Source: Microbulbifer pacificus (GTDB taxonomy: Bacteria; Pseudomonadota; Gammaproteobacteria; Pseudomonadales; Cellvibrionaceae). Taken from it: a DNA stretch of 64,000 bases. The stretch covers positions 2,019,501 to 2,083,500 of the forward strand of contig NZ_CP137555.1 in assembly GCF_033723955.1 (NCBI RefSeq). The letters are read 5' to 3'. A program made the translations under genes and the position numbers. Numbering within the stretch: the stretch's first letter is position 1; every line of letters starts with the position of its first letter. The notes beneath the pieces are model-generated. The model searched no databases. It saw nothing but the letters and a program-made list of their open reading frames with translations, and had not been told where the DNA came from. Shown here in pieces: positions 54,653 to 64,000 of the stretch.

Positions 54653-56344
54653 TCAACGCAGTTTATAGGTAACACTGTGGCGCGCCACTTCCACAAACTC
54701 GCTGCTGCGGATGTTATCCACATATTTCCAATCCGCCTGCACTGCATTGCGGCGGAAGGTCAGCGCCATATAGCCGCGCTGGTGCAGGTTGCAGTACTGC
54801 AGCTCGTCCACCAGTATCGGCATGCCCGCGGCCATCTCCATCGCCGCTTTCTCCTCCATTTTCAGGTAGCTTTCCATGCCCGGTGAGGTCACGCTGGGGG
54901 TTGCGAACTCCACCCCCACCATTTGTCCCGCGGCATCTTTCAGGTGGCTGTACCAGGCGTTGTGGGTATCCCCGGCCACCACCACCATATTTTTTTTCAG
55001 CCCCTGTATACGCTGGTACAGGACTTCACGCTCTACGGCGTAGCCGTCCCAAGCGTCGAGGTTATACGGGACCACCTGCTCGAGGCGCGCGCGCTGAATG
55101 TCGGTAATCGGCTTGCCCTGAAGGCTGGCGGCCTTGAGTCCGACCAGCTCCGCGGTGCGATCCTGACTGCCGCCCCGGTAGAAACTGGTCATCATTTCCA
55201 CCGGCAGGTGTATCTTGCCCATCAGCACCTGTTGCCCCAGCAACTGCCAGTGGCCGGTGGATGCGGCGAGCGTTTCCTGCAACCAATGCAGCTGTGGTTT
55301 GCCCAGCAGTGAGCGGTCCGGGTCTGCCATGGCGGCGCTGAAGGCGCGGCCGTCGAAGTTGCCTTCACTGTCCATATAGCGCTTGAAATCCAGCTGCTGG
55401 TCGCGGCCGATCACCCGGGTATCCAGCATGTGCAGGTCCAGCAGGTCGCCGAAGCTAAAGCTGCGGTAGATCTGTGGATTGCGCTCGCCCATGGGCGGGC
55501 GGATCGGCAGCCATTCGTAGTAGGCCTGGACCGCGGCGGCGCGGCGGGCGAAGAAATCGCCCTCGTCTTCGCTGTGGTTCTGCGCTCCGGCTTTCCAGGT
55601 GTCATTGCTGATTTCGTGGTCATCCCACACTGCGATAAACGGCGCTGCCGCGTGCAGCGCTCGCAGGCCGGCATCGGTGCGGTAGAGGGCGTAGCGCTTG
55701 CGGTAGTCGGTGAGGGTATAGAGTTCGCCGCGGTTGTCTTCCGGCAGTGCACGGCCGATTTCCGCCGAGCGCTCGGTGGCGTAGCCGCCGGTGCCGTACT
55801 CGTAGATGTAATCGCCGAGGTGCAGCACCGCATCCCAGTCCTCACTGGCTGCCGCCAGCTGGTAGGCGTTGAAGTAACCCGCCGGGTAGTTGGAGCAGGA
55901 AAATATCGCCAGTTTCACCTGCTCGATGCCCTTCGGCGGCAGCGTCTTGGTACGCCCCACCGGACTCTGCTCGCTGGCACCGATAAAGCGGTAGTAGTAC
56001 GCGGTGTTCGGCTGCAGACCCTGGACGTCGATCTTTACCGTGAAATCCCGTGCGAGGTCGGTTTCCGCCCCGCCGCGGCGTAGGACTTTTTTGAATTCCG
56101 GGTCGCTGGACAGCTCCCAGGTCACCTTTGTCGGCCCGACGGGCTCGGTAGCTGCCGCCGGCGTTGCGCGAGTCCACAGGATCACCGCATCCTGCAGCGG
56201 ATCGCCGCTGGCCACGCCGTGCTCGAAGGTCACCTCCGACGGCAGCTGCGGACGGCTCATGGCCTGCAGCGGTGTTGAGACCACTACACTGCCGGTGGTG
56301 GCAAGTGCAGCCCTGATGAAATTGCGTCGGGTAAATTGGTTCAC
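54653..56344 (-). CDS. PhoD-family alkaline phosphatase (Tat-exported)
   Basis: A GTG start at 56344 is preferred because AGGGA lies seven bases before it and the protein then begins VNQFTRRNFIRAALATTGS, a twin-arginine signal. The product has 563 residues. PhoD features are ASGDPLQDAVILWTR, LAIFSCSNYPAGYFNAY, HLGDYIYEYG, AVWDDHEISN and VVAGDTHNAW. Such enzymes are Ca/Fe-dependent phosphomono- or diesterases of the periplasm that supply phosphate. No Pho box was located. Confidence 0.92.
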   Translation of the reverse strand: MNQFTRRNFIRAALATTGSVVVSTPLQAMSRPQLPSEVTFEHGVASGDPLQDAVILWTRATPAAATEPVGPTKVTWELSSDPEFKKVLRRGGAETDLARDFTVKIDVQGLQPNTAYYYRFIGASEQSPVGRTKTLPPKGIEQVKLAIFSCSNYPAGYFNAYQLAAASEDWDAVLHLGDYIYEYGTGGYATERSAEIGRALPEDNRGELYTLTDYRKRYALYRTDAGLRALHAAAPFIAVWDDHEISNDTWKAGAQNHSEDEGDFFARRAAAVQAYYEWLPIRPPMGERNPQIYRSFSFGDLLDLHMLDTRVIGRDQQLDFKRYMDSEGNFDGRAFSAAMADPDRSLLGKPQLHWLQETLAASTGHWQLLGQQVLMGKIHLPVEMMTSFYRGGSQDRTAELVGLKAASLQGKPITDIQRARLEQVVPYNLDAWDGYAVEREVLYQRIQGLKKNMVVVAGDTHNAWYSHLKDAAGQMVGVEFATPSVTSPGMESYLKMEEKAAMEMAAGMPILVDELQYCNLHQRGYMALTFRRNAVQADWKYVDNIRSSEFVEVARHSVTYKLR

Positions 56345-56688
56345 ACCGGAGTCCCTGTTGATAAATTTGATCGCCCAGCCTAGAGGGAAGTTGTGACAGC
56401 CCAGCGAACCCCGGCACACTGAGTGTATAAGTTTCTGGCAGTTATCCACATCCGGTTTGCCCACAGCTTCTCGGGACAGACCTGTGAATATCTACTGGAT
56501 ATCACGCCGCAGACCAGCAACCCCGTCTTTCTTGCGACAGCGGTCGAAATTGCGTCAGCTAGCAGATAACATCAGCTCCCCACCGCCGACACTCGCTGCC
56601 GCGCCGTCAAGCAACCTTTAGGTGCTGTGACTGTCCCAACTTCCAATGAATATACACACTACTTATACACAAGCCCGGTTGTTCCCCC
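56345..56688. other. Intergenic region between phoD-type gene and mtgA, with DnaA-box-like sites
   Basis: No gene is seen. TTATCCACA (56442-56450) matches the DnaA box consensus and TTATACACA (56663-56671) is a close variant just before mtgA. Two boxes over 220 bases, with no AT-rich repeats or replication genes, do not make an origin. Confidence 0.35.
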
Positions 56689-57369
56689 ATGCCCAAGCTT
56701 CTGAAGCGCTCAATCAGCATCTCTCTCTGGCTCGGCGCCACCTTTGTATTGGCGACGGCACTGCTGGTTCTACTACTGCGCTGGATCGACCCACCCTCTT
56801 CCATGGTAATTCAGTCGTGGCAGCAACAGAGCGGTCGCAAGGCACACCAGACCTGGCAACCGCTGGAGAAGATTTCTACCAATTTGCAGATGGCGGTGAT
56901 TGCGGCGGAAGACCAGAAGTTTCCGCAGCACTTTGGCTTTGACATCGGATCGCTGCAAAAGGCGCTCAGCGAAAAGCGCAAGCGCACCCGCGGTGCCAGC
57001 ACCATCACCCAGCAGACCGCCAAGAACCTGTTTCTTTGGAACGGACGCAGCTATCTGCGCAAAGCTCTGGAAGCCTGGTTTACTCTGTTGCTGGAAATCC
57101 TCTGGCCCAAGGAGCGCATCCTCGAGGTGTACCTGAATATTGCGGAGTTCGGCGAGGGTGTGTACGGAGCCGAGGCCGCAGCGCGCCAGTTTTTCGGCAC
57201 GTCGTCCCAACAGCTCACACGCTGGCAATCGGGCCTGCTGGCAGCGGTACTGCCGAATCCCAAGCAGATGTCCGCAAGACGTCCGTCGGCCTATGTGCAG
57301 AGTCGTGCAGTGGCCATCAACAAACAGGTAAGGCAGCTGGGGGGAAGCCGTTATCTCGATTCCCTGTAG
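56689..57369 (+). CDS. mtgA: Monofunctional peptidoglycan transglycosylase MtgA
   Basis: The protein has 226 residues with one N-terminal membrane anchor ([12 protein letters not shown]) and a GT51 domain: [16 protein letters not shown] with the catalytic glutamate, [32 protein letters not shown] and [16 protein letters not shown]. It polymerises lipid II glycan strands at the periplasmic face. There is no transpeptidase domain, which sets it apart from class A PBPs. Confidence 0.95.
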   Translation: MPKLLKRSISISLWLGATFVLATALLVLLLRWIDPPSSMVIQSWQQQSGRKAHQTWQPLEKISTNLQMAVIAAEDQKFPQHFGFDIGSLQKALSEKRKRTRGASTITQQTAKNLFLWNGRSYLRKALEAWFTLLLEILWPKERILEVYLNIAEFGEGVYGAEAAARQFFGTSSQQLTRWQSGLLAAVLPNPKQMSARRPSAYVQSRAVAINKQVRQLGGSRYLDSL

Positions 57370-57437
57370 ATGTGGAGTCGATAAATTTCGGCAATAGAAT
57401 ACCGGGACATTCGTATAGACCGCAGCGGGGCAAAAAC

Positions 57438-58067
57438 GTGATTGGAAACCGTATTCACTGTTTGCCGCTAACCATGTTGCTCACTTTTGCATTCCCCGCG
57501 TGTGTGCTGGGCAGCGATTGTGCGCAACCATCAGACTGCCTCGCACTGGAACTGCACAACCAAGTACGCAGGGACCTGAACGCCGGGCGACTTCCCAACA
57601 GCCCCATACCCACACCTCCGGTGGCAATGCTGGTCTACGACCAGGCGCTGGCACGCACTGCCCACAACTGGTCTGCAGCCTAGTGCGGCAGACGCCCCGG
57701 GCACAACAGTCAGCGGCGGGAGCACTTCATCGCCAATGGTGGTAATGCGGCGCACGCCTGGGTCGGCGAGAATATTTTCTATGCCACCGCCACCCTGTCG
57801 GACACCGACGCACTGACGCAGGCAGTGGCGGCGTGGGCCGCGGAAGCGCGCGACTATCGCTATCAGCCCTTCAAGGTAATGAAAACCGGGCACTACAGCC
57901 AGCTGATCTGGAATACGATCGACACCATTGAAAACGGAAAAAAAGTATCGCGCGCGGTGGGTTGCGGTGTGTACCGCTGCCCGGAAGGGCGCATCAGGAC
58001 CATTGTGACCTGTAATTACGCCCCGGGCGGTAATATTCAGGGTGTGGTGCCCTATCGAACGCGCTAG
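57438..58067 (+). pseudogene. CAP/SCP-domain protein interrupted by an in-frame TAG
   Basis: A GTG at 57438 (or ATG 57474) opens a frame with a signal peptide (LLTFAFPACVLGSDC) and the CAP start LALELHNQVRRDLNAGR. After LARTAHNWSAA the frame meets TAG at 57681-57683. The same frame then continues without a further stop to 58067, with AHAWVGENIFY, GHYSQLIWNTI, VGCGVYRCPEG and VTCNYAPGGN, all CAP-domain signatures. One base change would restore a protein of about 209 residues. It is either a recent pseudogene or a site needing read-through or sequence checking. Confidence 0.8.
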
Positions 58068-58090
58068 GCAAGAGCGTAAGTTTGCTTGTT

Positions 58091-59116
58091 TCAATCGAGC
58101 GTAAGAACGACCTTGCCCACTGACTGACCACTGCGCAGATGTTCAATTGCGTCGTGGGCCTGAGCAAACGCAAATTCCCGCCCGACAAACGGCGCCGGTA
58201 AATTCAGGTTCGCACACCCCGTCAGCAGCTGATCAAACAATGCCTGTTCCTGCCACAGCCAGATCAGGTTGAACGCCATTACCGATTTGTTAGTGCTGAT
58301 CATATCCATCACGTCGTAACGGGGGCGCTTCAGATACAGCCAGGCGGCTTTCCACCAGTTGGGCTTATCGCCCGGGGTAAACTCCGCTGCTCCGAATACG
58401 ATCAACCGTCCGGTTGGCGCCAGGGCCGCAAACGAGCGTTTCTGGATTTCACCCCCGATTCCATCGAGGACCATGTGCAGCGGTCTGCCGGCGAGTTGCG
58501 TCTTCAGCTGCACCGCAAAATTTTTGCCGCGGACAATGACTTCATTAAAGCCCTGCGCGGAGAGAAACTGCTGTTTCGCAACCGAGCCCACGGTACCGAT
58601 GGGCACCCCGCCCAACCTTTTAACCATGCGCATTGCCTGCAAGCCGACGCCGCCGGCGGCACTGTGGATCAAAACCACTTGCCCGGGTTTCAATGCACCC
58701 AGTTCGGACAGCGCATAAAAGGCGGTGAGGCTCTGTGCAGGAAAGGCGGCCGCTTCAGAAAAGCTCCAGCCTTCTGGAATTTTGCGGCAATGCTGTGGCA
58801 ATACGTCCACGCAATTTGTGTAACCACCAAAACGGGTGCAGCCGTAGACTCGGTCGCCTACCTTGAATTGTGTATTTGCTGAAGCTCCAATCTCGTCGAC
58901 CACACCGGAAAATTCAAGGCCGGGAATAAAGCTGCCTTCGGGTGTGGCGGAGTAAAGTCCGGTTAACGCGAAGATATCCGCGAAGTTCAAACCCACGGAT
59001 TTTACTTCGATCCGGACTTTTTCCAGATCCGGTACATCGAGAACCTCTTGCACCATTTTCAAGTTACTGATTGCACCAGCCTTTGGTGTGCGCCAGACGT
59101 TCCGAGTACCTCTCAT
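58091..59116 (-). CDS. Zinc-free quinone oxidoreductase-like protein (MDR, VAT-1-like)
   Basis: This 341-residue protein starts behind AGGAGAAAA. MDR features are SVGLNFADIFALTGLY, FIPGLEFSGVVDEIG, HSAAGGVGLQAMRMVKRLG and a late DVMDMISTNKSVMAFNL block typical of the VAT-1/synaptic vesicle group. It probably reduces quinones or enals with NADPH. No partner gene is evident. It converges on the broken CAP gene. Confidence 0.85.
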   Translation of the reverse strand: MRGTRNVWRTPKAGAISNLKMVQEVLDVPDLEKVRIEVKSVGLNFADIFALTGLYSATPEGSFIPGLEFSGVVDEIGASANTQFKVGDRVYGCTRFGGYTNCVDVLPQHCRKIPEGWSFSEAAAFPAQSLTAFYALSELGALKPGQVVLIHSAAGGVGLQAMRMVKRLGGVPIGTVGSVAKQQFLSAQGFNEVIVRGKNFAVQLKTQLAGRPLHMVLDGIGGEIQKRSFAALAPTGRLIVFGAAEFTPGDKPNWWKAAWLYLKRPRYDVMDMISTNKSVMAFNLIWLWQEQALFDQLLTGCANLNLPAPFVGREFAFAQAHDAIEHLRSGQSVGKVVLTLD

Positions 59117-59419
59117 CTAGTTTTCTCCTATTTATCGGCACTCAGTGTGAAAACATGGGATGGGCGAAACGGCAAAGTGACCGGCGGCATCCCGGACATG
59201 GGCAGGTCCCCTACCGCCATCCCGATAGAAACAGTGTACAAGCTTTGTTTAAGGGCGTTTGCGACAGACCAAAATGCACGGAAAAATCTTTCTCTTCCGT
59301 GTGCTAGTCGAGCTTTTTGCACGTGGCGAAGTGGTAGCAGAAATAGTTGGTTACTTTTTCCACACGAAGCGCGCTTCTTCCTGGGCTATCGTGTCTGCCG
59401 ACCCGCAAGCCAAATCTTG
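59117..59419. other. Intergenic region between oxidoreductase and pirin genes
   Basis: No supported gene is seen. A weak dyad ACGGAA/TTCCGT lies near 59278-59300. Otherwise nothing is recognised. Confidence 0.35.
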
Positions 59420-60127
59420 CTAGCCGCGCCGCTCCACCCGGCGCGGCAGGTCAAACCAGAGTGCGGTCACACCTTTGTCGCCTGCACGCAGGGTTAACGG
59501 TTCGTCGATGGTACCTAGGCCATCACCAGCGCCCAGTGCTGTGCCATTGGCGTACACCTCACCCTCGATGACATGCAGGTAGCCAACGCCATCTGTCGTT
59601 TCCAGTGCCTGGGCATCACCAGTATTCAACTGCACTCGGTAGAGGCCTGCATCCTGATGCACGGTCAATGATCCGTCACGACCATCCGGGGTCACCAGCG
59701 GAGTCAAGTTACCTTTTTGTTCGATCGCTTTCTGTTCGTAGCCCGGTTGCAGGTTGCGCTGGTTGGGGATAATCCATATTTGCAGGAACTTGAGGGGCTC
59801 AGTCTTTGAGTGGTTGTACTCGGAGTGAGTAATCCCGGTTCCCGCCGTCATGCGCTGCACTTCACCGGCGGGCACCACAAACTGGTTGCCCATGCTGTCC
59901 TTGTGTTCAATGGCACCCGCAAGCACATAGGAGATGATTTCCATATCCCTGTGGCCGTGGGTGCCAAAGCCCGCACCGGCGGCAACGGTATCGTCATTGA
60001 TCACCCGCAGCGCGGAAATCCCCATATGTTTCGGGTCGTAATAGTGGCCGAATGAAAAGGTATGACGGGAATCGAGCCAGCCGAAGTTTGCTCTGCCGCG
60101 CTCGTCGGCGCGCCGTAGATAAAGCAT
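59420..60127 (-). CDS. Pirin family protein (YhhW-like)
   Basis: The protein has 235 residues with the pirin bicupin pattern. The metal site in the first cupin is GTHGHRDMEIISYVL with HSEYNHS; the start RRADERGRANFGWLDSRHTFSFG is the YhhW-type motif. YhhW has quercetin 2,3-dioxygenase activity in vitro; the native role is unclear, often linked to redox sensing. Confidence 0.92.
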   Translation of the reverse strand: MLYLRRADERGRANFGWLDSRHTFSFGHYYDPKHMGISALRVINDDTVAAGAGFGTHGHRDMEIISYVLAGAIEHKDSMGNQFVVPAGEVQRMTAGTGITHSEYNHSKTEPLKFLQIWIIPNQRNLQPGYEQKAIEQKGNLTPLVTPDGRDGSLTVHQDAGLYRVQLNTGDAQALETTDGVGYLHVIEGEVYANGTALGAGDGLGTIDEPLTLRAGDKGVTALWFDLPRRVERRG

Positions 60128-60338
60128 GTTGCCGTCCTCGCTAAAAATGGAATAGCGGGACTATACGACCGGGGGCGGCGGGGAAAAATCGAATAATTTG
60201 GGATAAATCATTCGATTTAGAGTTGGCGCTCAGGGGATTCGGAAGTTACCGGCCACGTCCTGCAGCGGGGAAATTCCAGCAGCCCCGCCATCGTCGGGAC
60301 TGCTGGTTCACAGGGCTAGGGACCGCCTACGGGGGCCT

Positions 60339-61682
60339 TTAGCCCTCGGTCTTCGCTTCAGCGGCTTGCAGCGAAGCCGCCACCGCCTGTACTTCGTCCA
60401 TTACCCGCATCAGATTGCCGCTCCAAAGCTGGGCGATTTCTTCATCCGTGTACTGGCGCTTCAGCAATTCCTCGGTCACGGAGGCCGTTTGCGATGCGTC
60501 ATTCCAACCGGCGACACCGCCACCGCCGTCGAAATCGGAGCTGATACCCACGTGCTCGATACCGATTTTTTTCACCAGGTAATCGATGTGGTCAACGAAG
60601 TCCTGCACATTCACCGGCGGCACCAGCGGATCCACTTCTTTTTCCACCATGGGCGCCACCTGTGCGCGCAGCTTCATGAAGCCGGCCATGTAATCGTGTC
60701 GGGCGTCACTGTCGAGCTGCCCTACTGCCTCCCAGTCCAGCATTTTGAAACCGTTTTTCTCGGCTTCCCTTCCCATTACCTCAAACGCTTTTGCTTTCCA
60801 GGCATCGTATTTTTCGGTATTGAGATAGGACGCAAAGGCCACGGTCTGGACCACACCACCGTTTTCCTTGATCGCCATCAGCTCTTCGTCATCCAGGTTG
60901 CGGCTGACATCATTCAGGGCTCTGGCGGAAGAGTGGGATGCAATCACCGGCGCCTTGGTCAGGCGCAGGGTTTCCAGGTTGGCGGCCTTGGAGGGGTGCG
61001 ACAGGTCGATGATGATTCCGACCCGGTTCATTTCCCCGACCAGCTCGCGCCCCAGATCACTGAGTCCGTTGTACAGCCACACCCCGTCGCTTTCACCGGT
61101 ATTGGAATCGGCAAACTGGCTGTGGCCGTTGTGCGACAGTGACATATAGCGCGCACCGCGATCGTAAAACTCCTGTACCAGGCTGAGATCGGTGCCCAGC
61201 GGGTAAGCGTTTTCCACGCCCATCAACGCCGCCAGCTTGCCGTTTGCGATCAGTTCACGCACCTGTGCGGTGGTGGTCGCCAGACCAATGCGGTCCGGGG
61301 CAATTTCTTCGGTCAGGCGATGTACGGCATCGAACTTGGCCCGCGCATTCTCCAGCGCTGCCGCGTACCCCTCTTCACTTAGCTCCCCCTGGCCGGTGTA
61401 GATACTGAACCAGACAGCATCCAGCCCACCCTGTTCCAGCTTGTCCAGATCGACCTGGGTCTGCAGGTCCTCGGTGTAGTTGTGATCGGCGGTGAAATTG
61501 CTAACATCGATATCGACATGAGTGTCCATGGTGAGCAGGCGCCTGTGTCGCGTCTCCAGATCGACACTTTCACTACCTACCGCCTCGGCCTTTAACTCTT
61601 CTTTTGGCTCTTGAGACTCCGGCGAGCAGCCGGCCAGCAGCGCACCTGAAATGCACAGTGCGAGATTTAATTTTTTTAGCAT
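60339..61682 (-). CDS. M19 membrane dipeptidase, lipoprotein
   Basis: The protein has 447 residues with a lipobox (GALLAGC, Cys19), so it is membrane-anchored. Renal-dipeptidase metal ligands are present: MDTHVDIDV, MGVENAYPL, IIDLSHPSK, VIASHSSARALN and HVGISSDFDGGGG. M19 enzymes split dipeptides, including those with a D-residue. It begins 13 bases after the stop of a TonB receptor gene and is probably co-transcribed with it, which suggests that the receptor imports peptides. Confidence 0.92.
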   Translation of the reverse strand: MLKKLNLALCISGALLAGCSPESQEPKEELKAEAVGSESVDLETRHRRLLTMDTHVDIDVSNFTADHNYTEDLQTQVDLDKLEQGGLDAVWFSIYTGQGELSEEGYAAALENARAKFDAVHRLTEEIAPDRIGLATTTAQVRELIANGKLAALMGVENAYPLGTDLSLVQEFYDRGARYMSLSHNGHSQFADSNTGESDGVWLYNGLSDLGRELVGEMNRVGIIIDLSHPSKAANLETLRLTKAPVIASHSSARALNDVSRNLDDEELMAIKENGGVVQTVAFASYLNTEKYDAWKAKAFEVMGREAEKNGFKMLDWEAVGQLDSDARHDYMAGFMKLRAQVAPMVEKEVDPLVPPVNVQDFVDHIDYLVKKIGIEHVGISSDFDGGGGVAGWNDASQTASVTEELLKRQYTDEEIAQLWSGNLMRVMDEVQAVAASLQAAEAKTEG

Positions 61683-61695
61683 TCTTTTCTCCTGC

Positions 61696-64000
61696 TTAGA
61701 AACTGTAGGTCACAGTGCCCTGGAAAGTACGCGGGCTCAGTGGACGGTAATACGGAGAACCGGCATACACAAATGACATCACTTCGGCATTGAATACGTT
61801 GTCGAGGTTCAGGCGCAGATTGGCGTTGCTCAGACCCACTGCTTCGCCACTGATGTCCACATAGGCACTGGCGGTGGTGTAATCATCCATCTCAAACATT
61901 TCTGCGTAATCCGCATAGCGCTTGCCGGTATATTTGAGGGAGAAGTTGGCGACCATCCATTCGGTCGGCTCCCAGGTTACACCACCGGTAAACAGCCATT
62001 CAGGGCTGTCTGCGAGCTTACTTCCGGCCGGGTTAATCCCAAAGCCGTCGGACAGCTCGGCATTGTTATAACTCAGGTTGGCGTTGAAGTAGAGTGCGTC
62101 GTTAAACAGTGCCGGCATATACACACCAGACAACTCGACACCCCAGGCGCTGGTTTCTCCAACGTTGGTGTAGAAAGCTTCGGGCTCACCGGTGGCCGGG
62201 TTCAGCACGTTGCCCGCGACCAGGCGGTTGTCGAAGCTGGTGTAGTACATGGATACGGCACCGTTGTAGTGCGCACGGCTGGTGCGATAGCCGATTTCAA
62301 TATTTTCTGCGGTCTCTCCTTTCGGTGCCGGTGCTTCAAAACTTGTAGCGATGGAAAAAATATCGTCTGCGCCTTTTGGCAATGCGAAGTTTTCCGACAC
62401 GGAACCGAACAGCTGGTCGGTATCATTCAGGTTGTATACCGCACCAACCATCGGCATAAAGTTGTCTGAATATTTTGCACCGACAGACTGCGGACCATAA
62501 CCAGGCATGCCGTTGATTTCATAGTCGGCGAAATCCCGATACCCCTTGAGGGCGTAGTCGATAGTGAGCGCTTTGGCTCCAAGCTCGACGCTGAGGCGTT
62601 CGTCCAGCAGGGCGATGGTGTCTTTCAGATACAGCTGCATGGTGTCCCGAGTGCTGGTGTAGTTGCGGCGATAATAGGCCACTTCGTCCTTGATCACGCT
62701 GCCATCGGCACTGCCGCCGGTTTTGTTGTAGCGCAGCTGGCTGCGATTGTAGGTTTCGTCCTCGAACCAGCTGCCAACCTCCAGCTTGTGCTGGCCCAGA
62801 TGCCACTCAATACCGGTGACTAGCCCCTGCCGTTCACCACCGACACCGGAGTAGCCATATTGCACCCCGCGCGGGTGGACCACGTCCAGTCCTGCCGCTG
62901 CCTGGCGGTTGTAGACGGACAAAGAATAGCCATAGCTGTCTGGAGATACACCGTAGCCCGCTTTGTCTTCGTAGTACCAGGTGGAATTCAGGTAAACATC
63001 GGTGGCGAGATCGGTGGAGAGAGACACAGAGTAGAGCTTGTCGTCACGGATGTTGACGCGGTCTTCGTAGTACTGGGTGCAGTTGCTGCCAGTATTGACC
63101 GGGGTAAAGTCCTGATCGTCGACGGTGCCGTCACCATTGAAGTCGTAGACACCGGGCATCGGGTTATTACAACCCTCCGGGATCGCGCTCAGATACGCGT
63201 AGTAGTAATTCGCATCGAATTGGCTTTCGAGACCGGACGGCGAATCGTAATCATAGAAGTCATTGCTGATGAAACTGGCTTTTACATAGGTGTCTTCGTC
63301 AAATTCGTATTTCGCTTTGCCTTCGATATGTTCACGGTCAATGGTACCCGGACCACGCCACAGGTCGCTGTCGGTTTTTGAGCGACTGACGTAGGCAGAA
63401 AAACCGCCGATCTTACCGGTCTCCAAACGCACAAAGCTGCGCATCAGGTTGTCGTCACCAGAGGTGAGCGAAACCACTCCACCCATTTCGTCTGCAGGGT
63501 CCATCGAGCTGTATGAAACAATGGGGCCGAGTGATGCGTAACTGGGCATGGATACGTCCCCTGCACCGGGAGACGCCAGTACCGATGCCAGATTCTCGTT
63601 ATCCACGTAGCGGAAAATCGGGCTGCCGCCGAAGGCATCAGAACGACCCATCGGTATACTGTCCAGCACAAATCCCATCTGCGCGAGGCTGAATGCCCGC
63701 ACCTGAACCGAGTTGCCGAACTCATATAAACCTAATGCGCCATCGGTCTGCACATTGAATCCCGGCAGGCTTTCGAGCATTTTCAATCCAGAGATGCCCG
63801 CCGGTGCCGAGAGTAACTCCTCGCGTGTCACGCCGACCGTATTGCTGACTTTGTCTTCGCCGATCGCGAGGTCTGCCTGAGAGGTGCGCTTGGCCTGAAC
63901 TACGATCTCTTCCATTTCCCCGGTGGATGCGTTGTCTTGTGCAGCGATGGTTGGATATGCGGTCAGTGCACTGGAAATTGCCAGTAAATATGCCGCGGAT
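61696..64000 (-). CDS. TonB-dependent receptor, 5' end missing
   Basis: The gene is cut by the right edge; 767 codons are visible. The visible part starts in a signal peptide (LTAYPTIAAQDNA), then MEEIVVQAKRTS, a plug domain (GISGLKMLESLPGFNVQT, GDVSMPSYASLGP) and a barrel ending in TVTYSF. The barrel has calcium-binding-like loops (FNGDGTVDDQDF). It heads an operon with an M19 dipeptidase, so the ligand is probably a peptide. It is not closely similar to the other TonB receptor of the window in its plug. Confidence 0.9.
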   Translation of the reverse strand, partial: SAAYLLAISSALTAYPTIAAQDNASTGEMEEIVVQAKRTSQADLAIGEDKVSNTVGVTREELLSAPAGISGLKMLESLPGFNVQTDGALGLYEFGNSVQVRAFSLAQMGFVLDSIPMGRSDAFGGSPIFRYVDNENLASVLASPGAGDVSMPSYASLGPIVSYSSMDPADEMGGVVSLTSGDDNLMRSFVRLETGKIGGFSAYVSRSKTDSDLWRGPGTIDREHIEGKAKYEFDEDTYVKASFISNDFYDYDSPSGLESQFDANYYYAYLSAIPEGCNNPMPGVYDFNGDGTVDDQDFTPVNTGSNCTQYYEDRVNIRDDKLYSVSLSTDLATDVYLNSTWYYEDKAGYGVSPDSYGYSLSVYNRQAAAGLDVVHPRGVQYGYSGVGGERQGLVTGIEWHLGQHKLEVGSWFEDETYNRSQLRYNKTGGSADGSVIKDEVAYYRRNYTSTRDTMQLYLKDTIALLDERLSVELGAKALTIDYALKGYRDFADYEINGMPGYGPQSVGAKYSDNFMPMVGAVYNLNDTDQLFGSVSENFALPKGADDIFSIATSFEAPAPKGETAENIEIGYRTSRAHYNGAVSMYYTSFDNRLVAGNVLNPATGEPEAFYTNVGETSAWGVELSGVYMPALFNDALYFNANLSYNNAELSDGFGINPAGSKLADSPEWLFTGGVTWEPTEWMVANFSLKYTGKRYADYAEMFEMDDYTTASAYVDISGEAVGLSNANLRLNLDNVFNAEVMSFVYAGSPYYRPLSPRTFQGTVTYSF

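Noticed and set aside
56442..56671. DnaA boxes as a replication origin
   Set aside because: Only two boxes 220 bases apart, no AT-rich unwinding region and no dnaA, dnaN, gidA or rpmH genes nearby; a third box at 11593 lies inside a coding end.

Overview
The window looks like a chromosomal segment of a marine gammaproteobacterium, probably from the Cellvibrionales (Microbulbifer-like). This rests on the glnK-amtB/TorF-porin/ubiK/yifB neighbourhood, Rep, MtgA, many TonB receptors and secreted peptidases, and a high-GC background. The placement is inferred from gene content; no search was run.

Layout. (1) 1-11.4 kb is mostly core: a nitrogen-regulated torF-type porin/glnK/amtB unit behind a sigma-54 promoter, ubiK, yifB, a small operon with a subclass B3 metallo-beta-lactamase between two GNAT acetyltransferases, yaiI, a membrane permease, a MmyB-type regulator, rep and a cytochrome c5. 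(2) 11.6-36.1 kb is a large catabolic locus. On the reverse strand lie two M38 amidohydrolases, a TPR-sulfotransferase, a TonB receptor, a PcaF-type thiolase and a YtcJ-type amidohydrolase. On the forward strand lies one nine-gene operon: a class III aminotransferase, a P5C-dehydrogenase-like aldehyde dehydrogenase, CatI, CatJ, an ornithine-aminotransferase-like enzyme, a propeller/PHP hydrolase, an S9 peptidase, an NhaC-type transporter and a DmpA/BapA-type P1 aminopeptidase. An IclR (PcaR/PcaU-like) regulator sits between the two arms. (3) 36.2-43.3 kb follows tRNA-Arg(CCG) and is an AT-richer array of short reverse-strand genes separated by attC-like imperfect palindromes, with no integrase: an integron cassette cluster (CALIN). 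(4) 43.4-64 kb is mixed: CurA-like reductase, AraC regulator, an AT-rich metallopeptidase, GH13 amylase, racemase, RoxA-like di-heme protein, LOG-family protein, PhoD, MtgA, a nonsense-interrupted CAP gene, oxidoreductase, pirin, and an M19 dipeptidase with a second TonB receptor.

Main proposal. CatI/CatJ and PcaF turn 3-oxoadipate into succinyl-CoA and acetyl-CoA, but there are no ring-cleavage genes here. The operon instead has two class III aminotransferases and a P5CDH-like dehydrogenase. These would convert beta-lysine (3,6-diaminohexanoate) through 3-amino-6-oxohexanoate, which can cyclise like P5C, and 3-aminoadipate to 3-oxoadipate. A beta-aminopeptidase-type enzyme and other peptidases could release the beta-amino acid from imported peptides. 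A shared 15-bp motif lies at the divergent operon promoter and ahead of the sulfotransferase/TonB arm, suggesting one regulon. The enzyme families are well supported; the substrate is inference.
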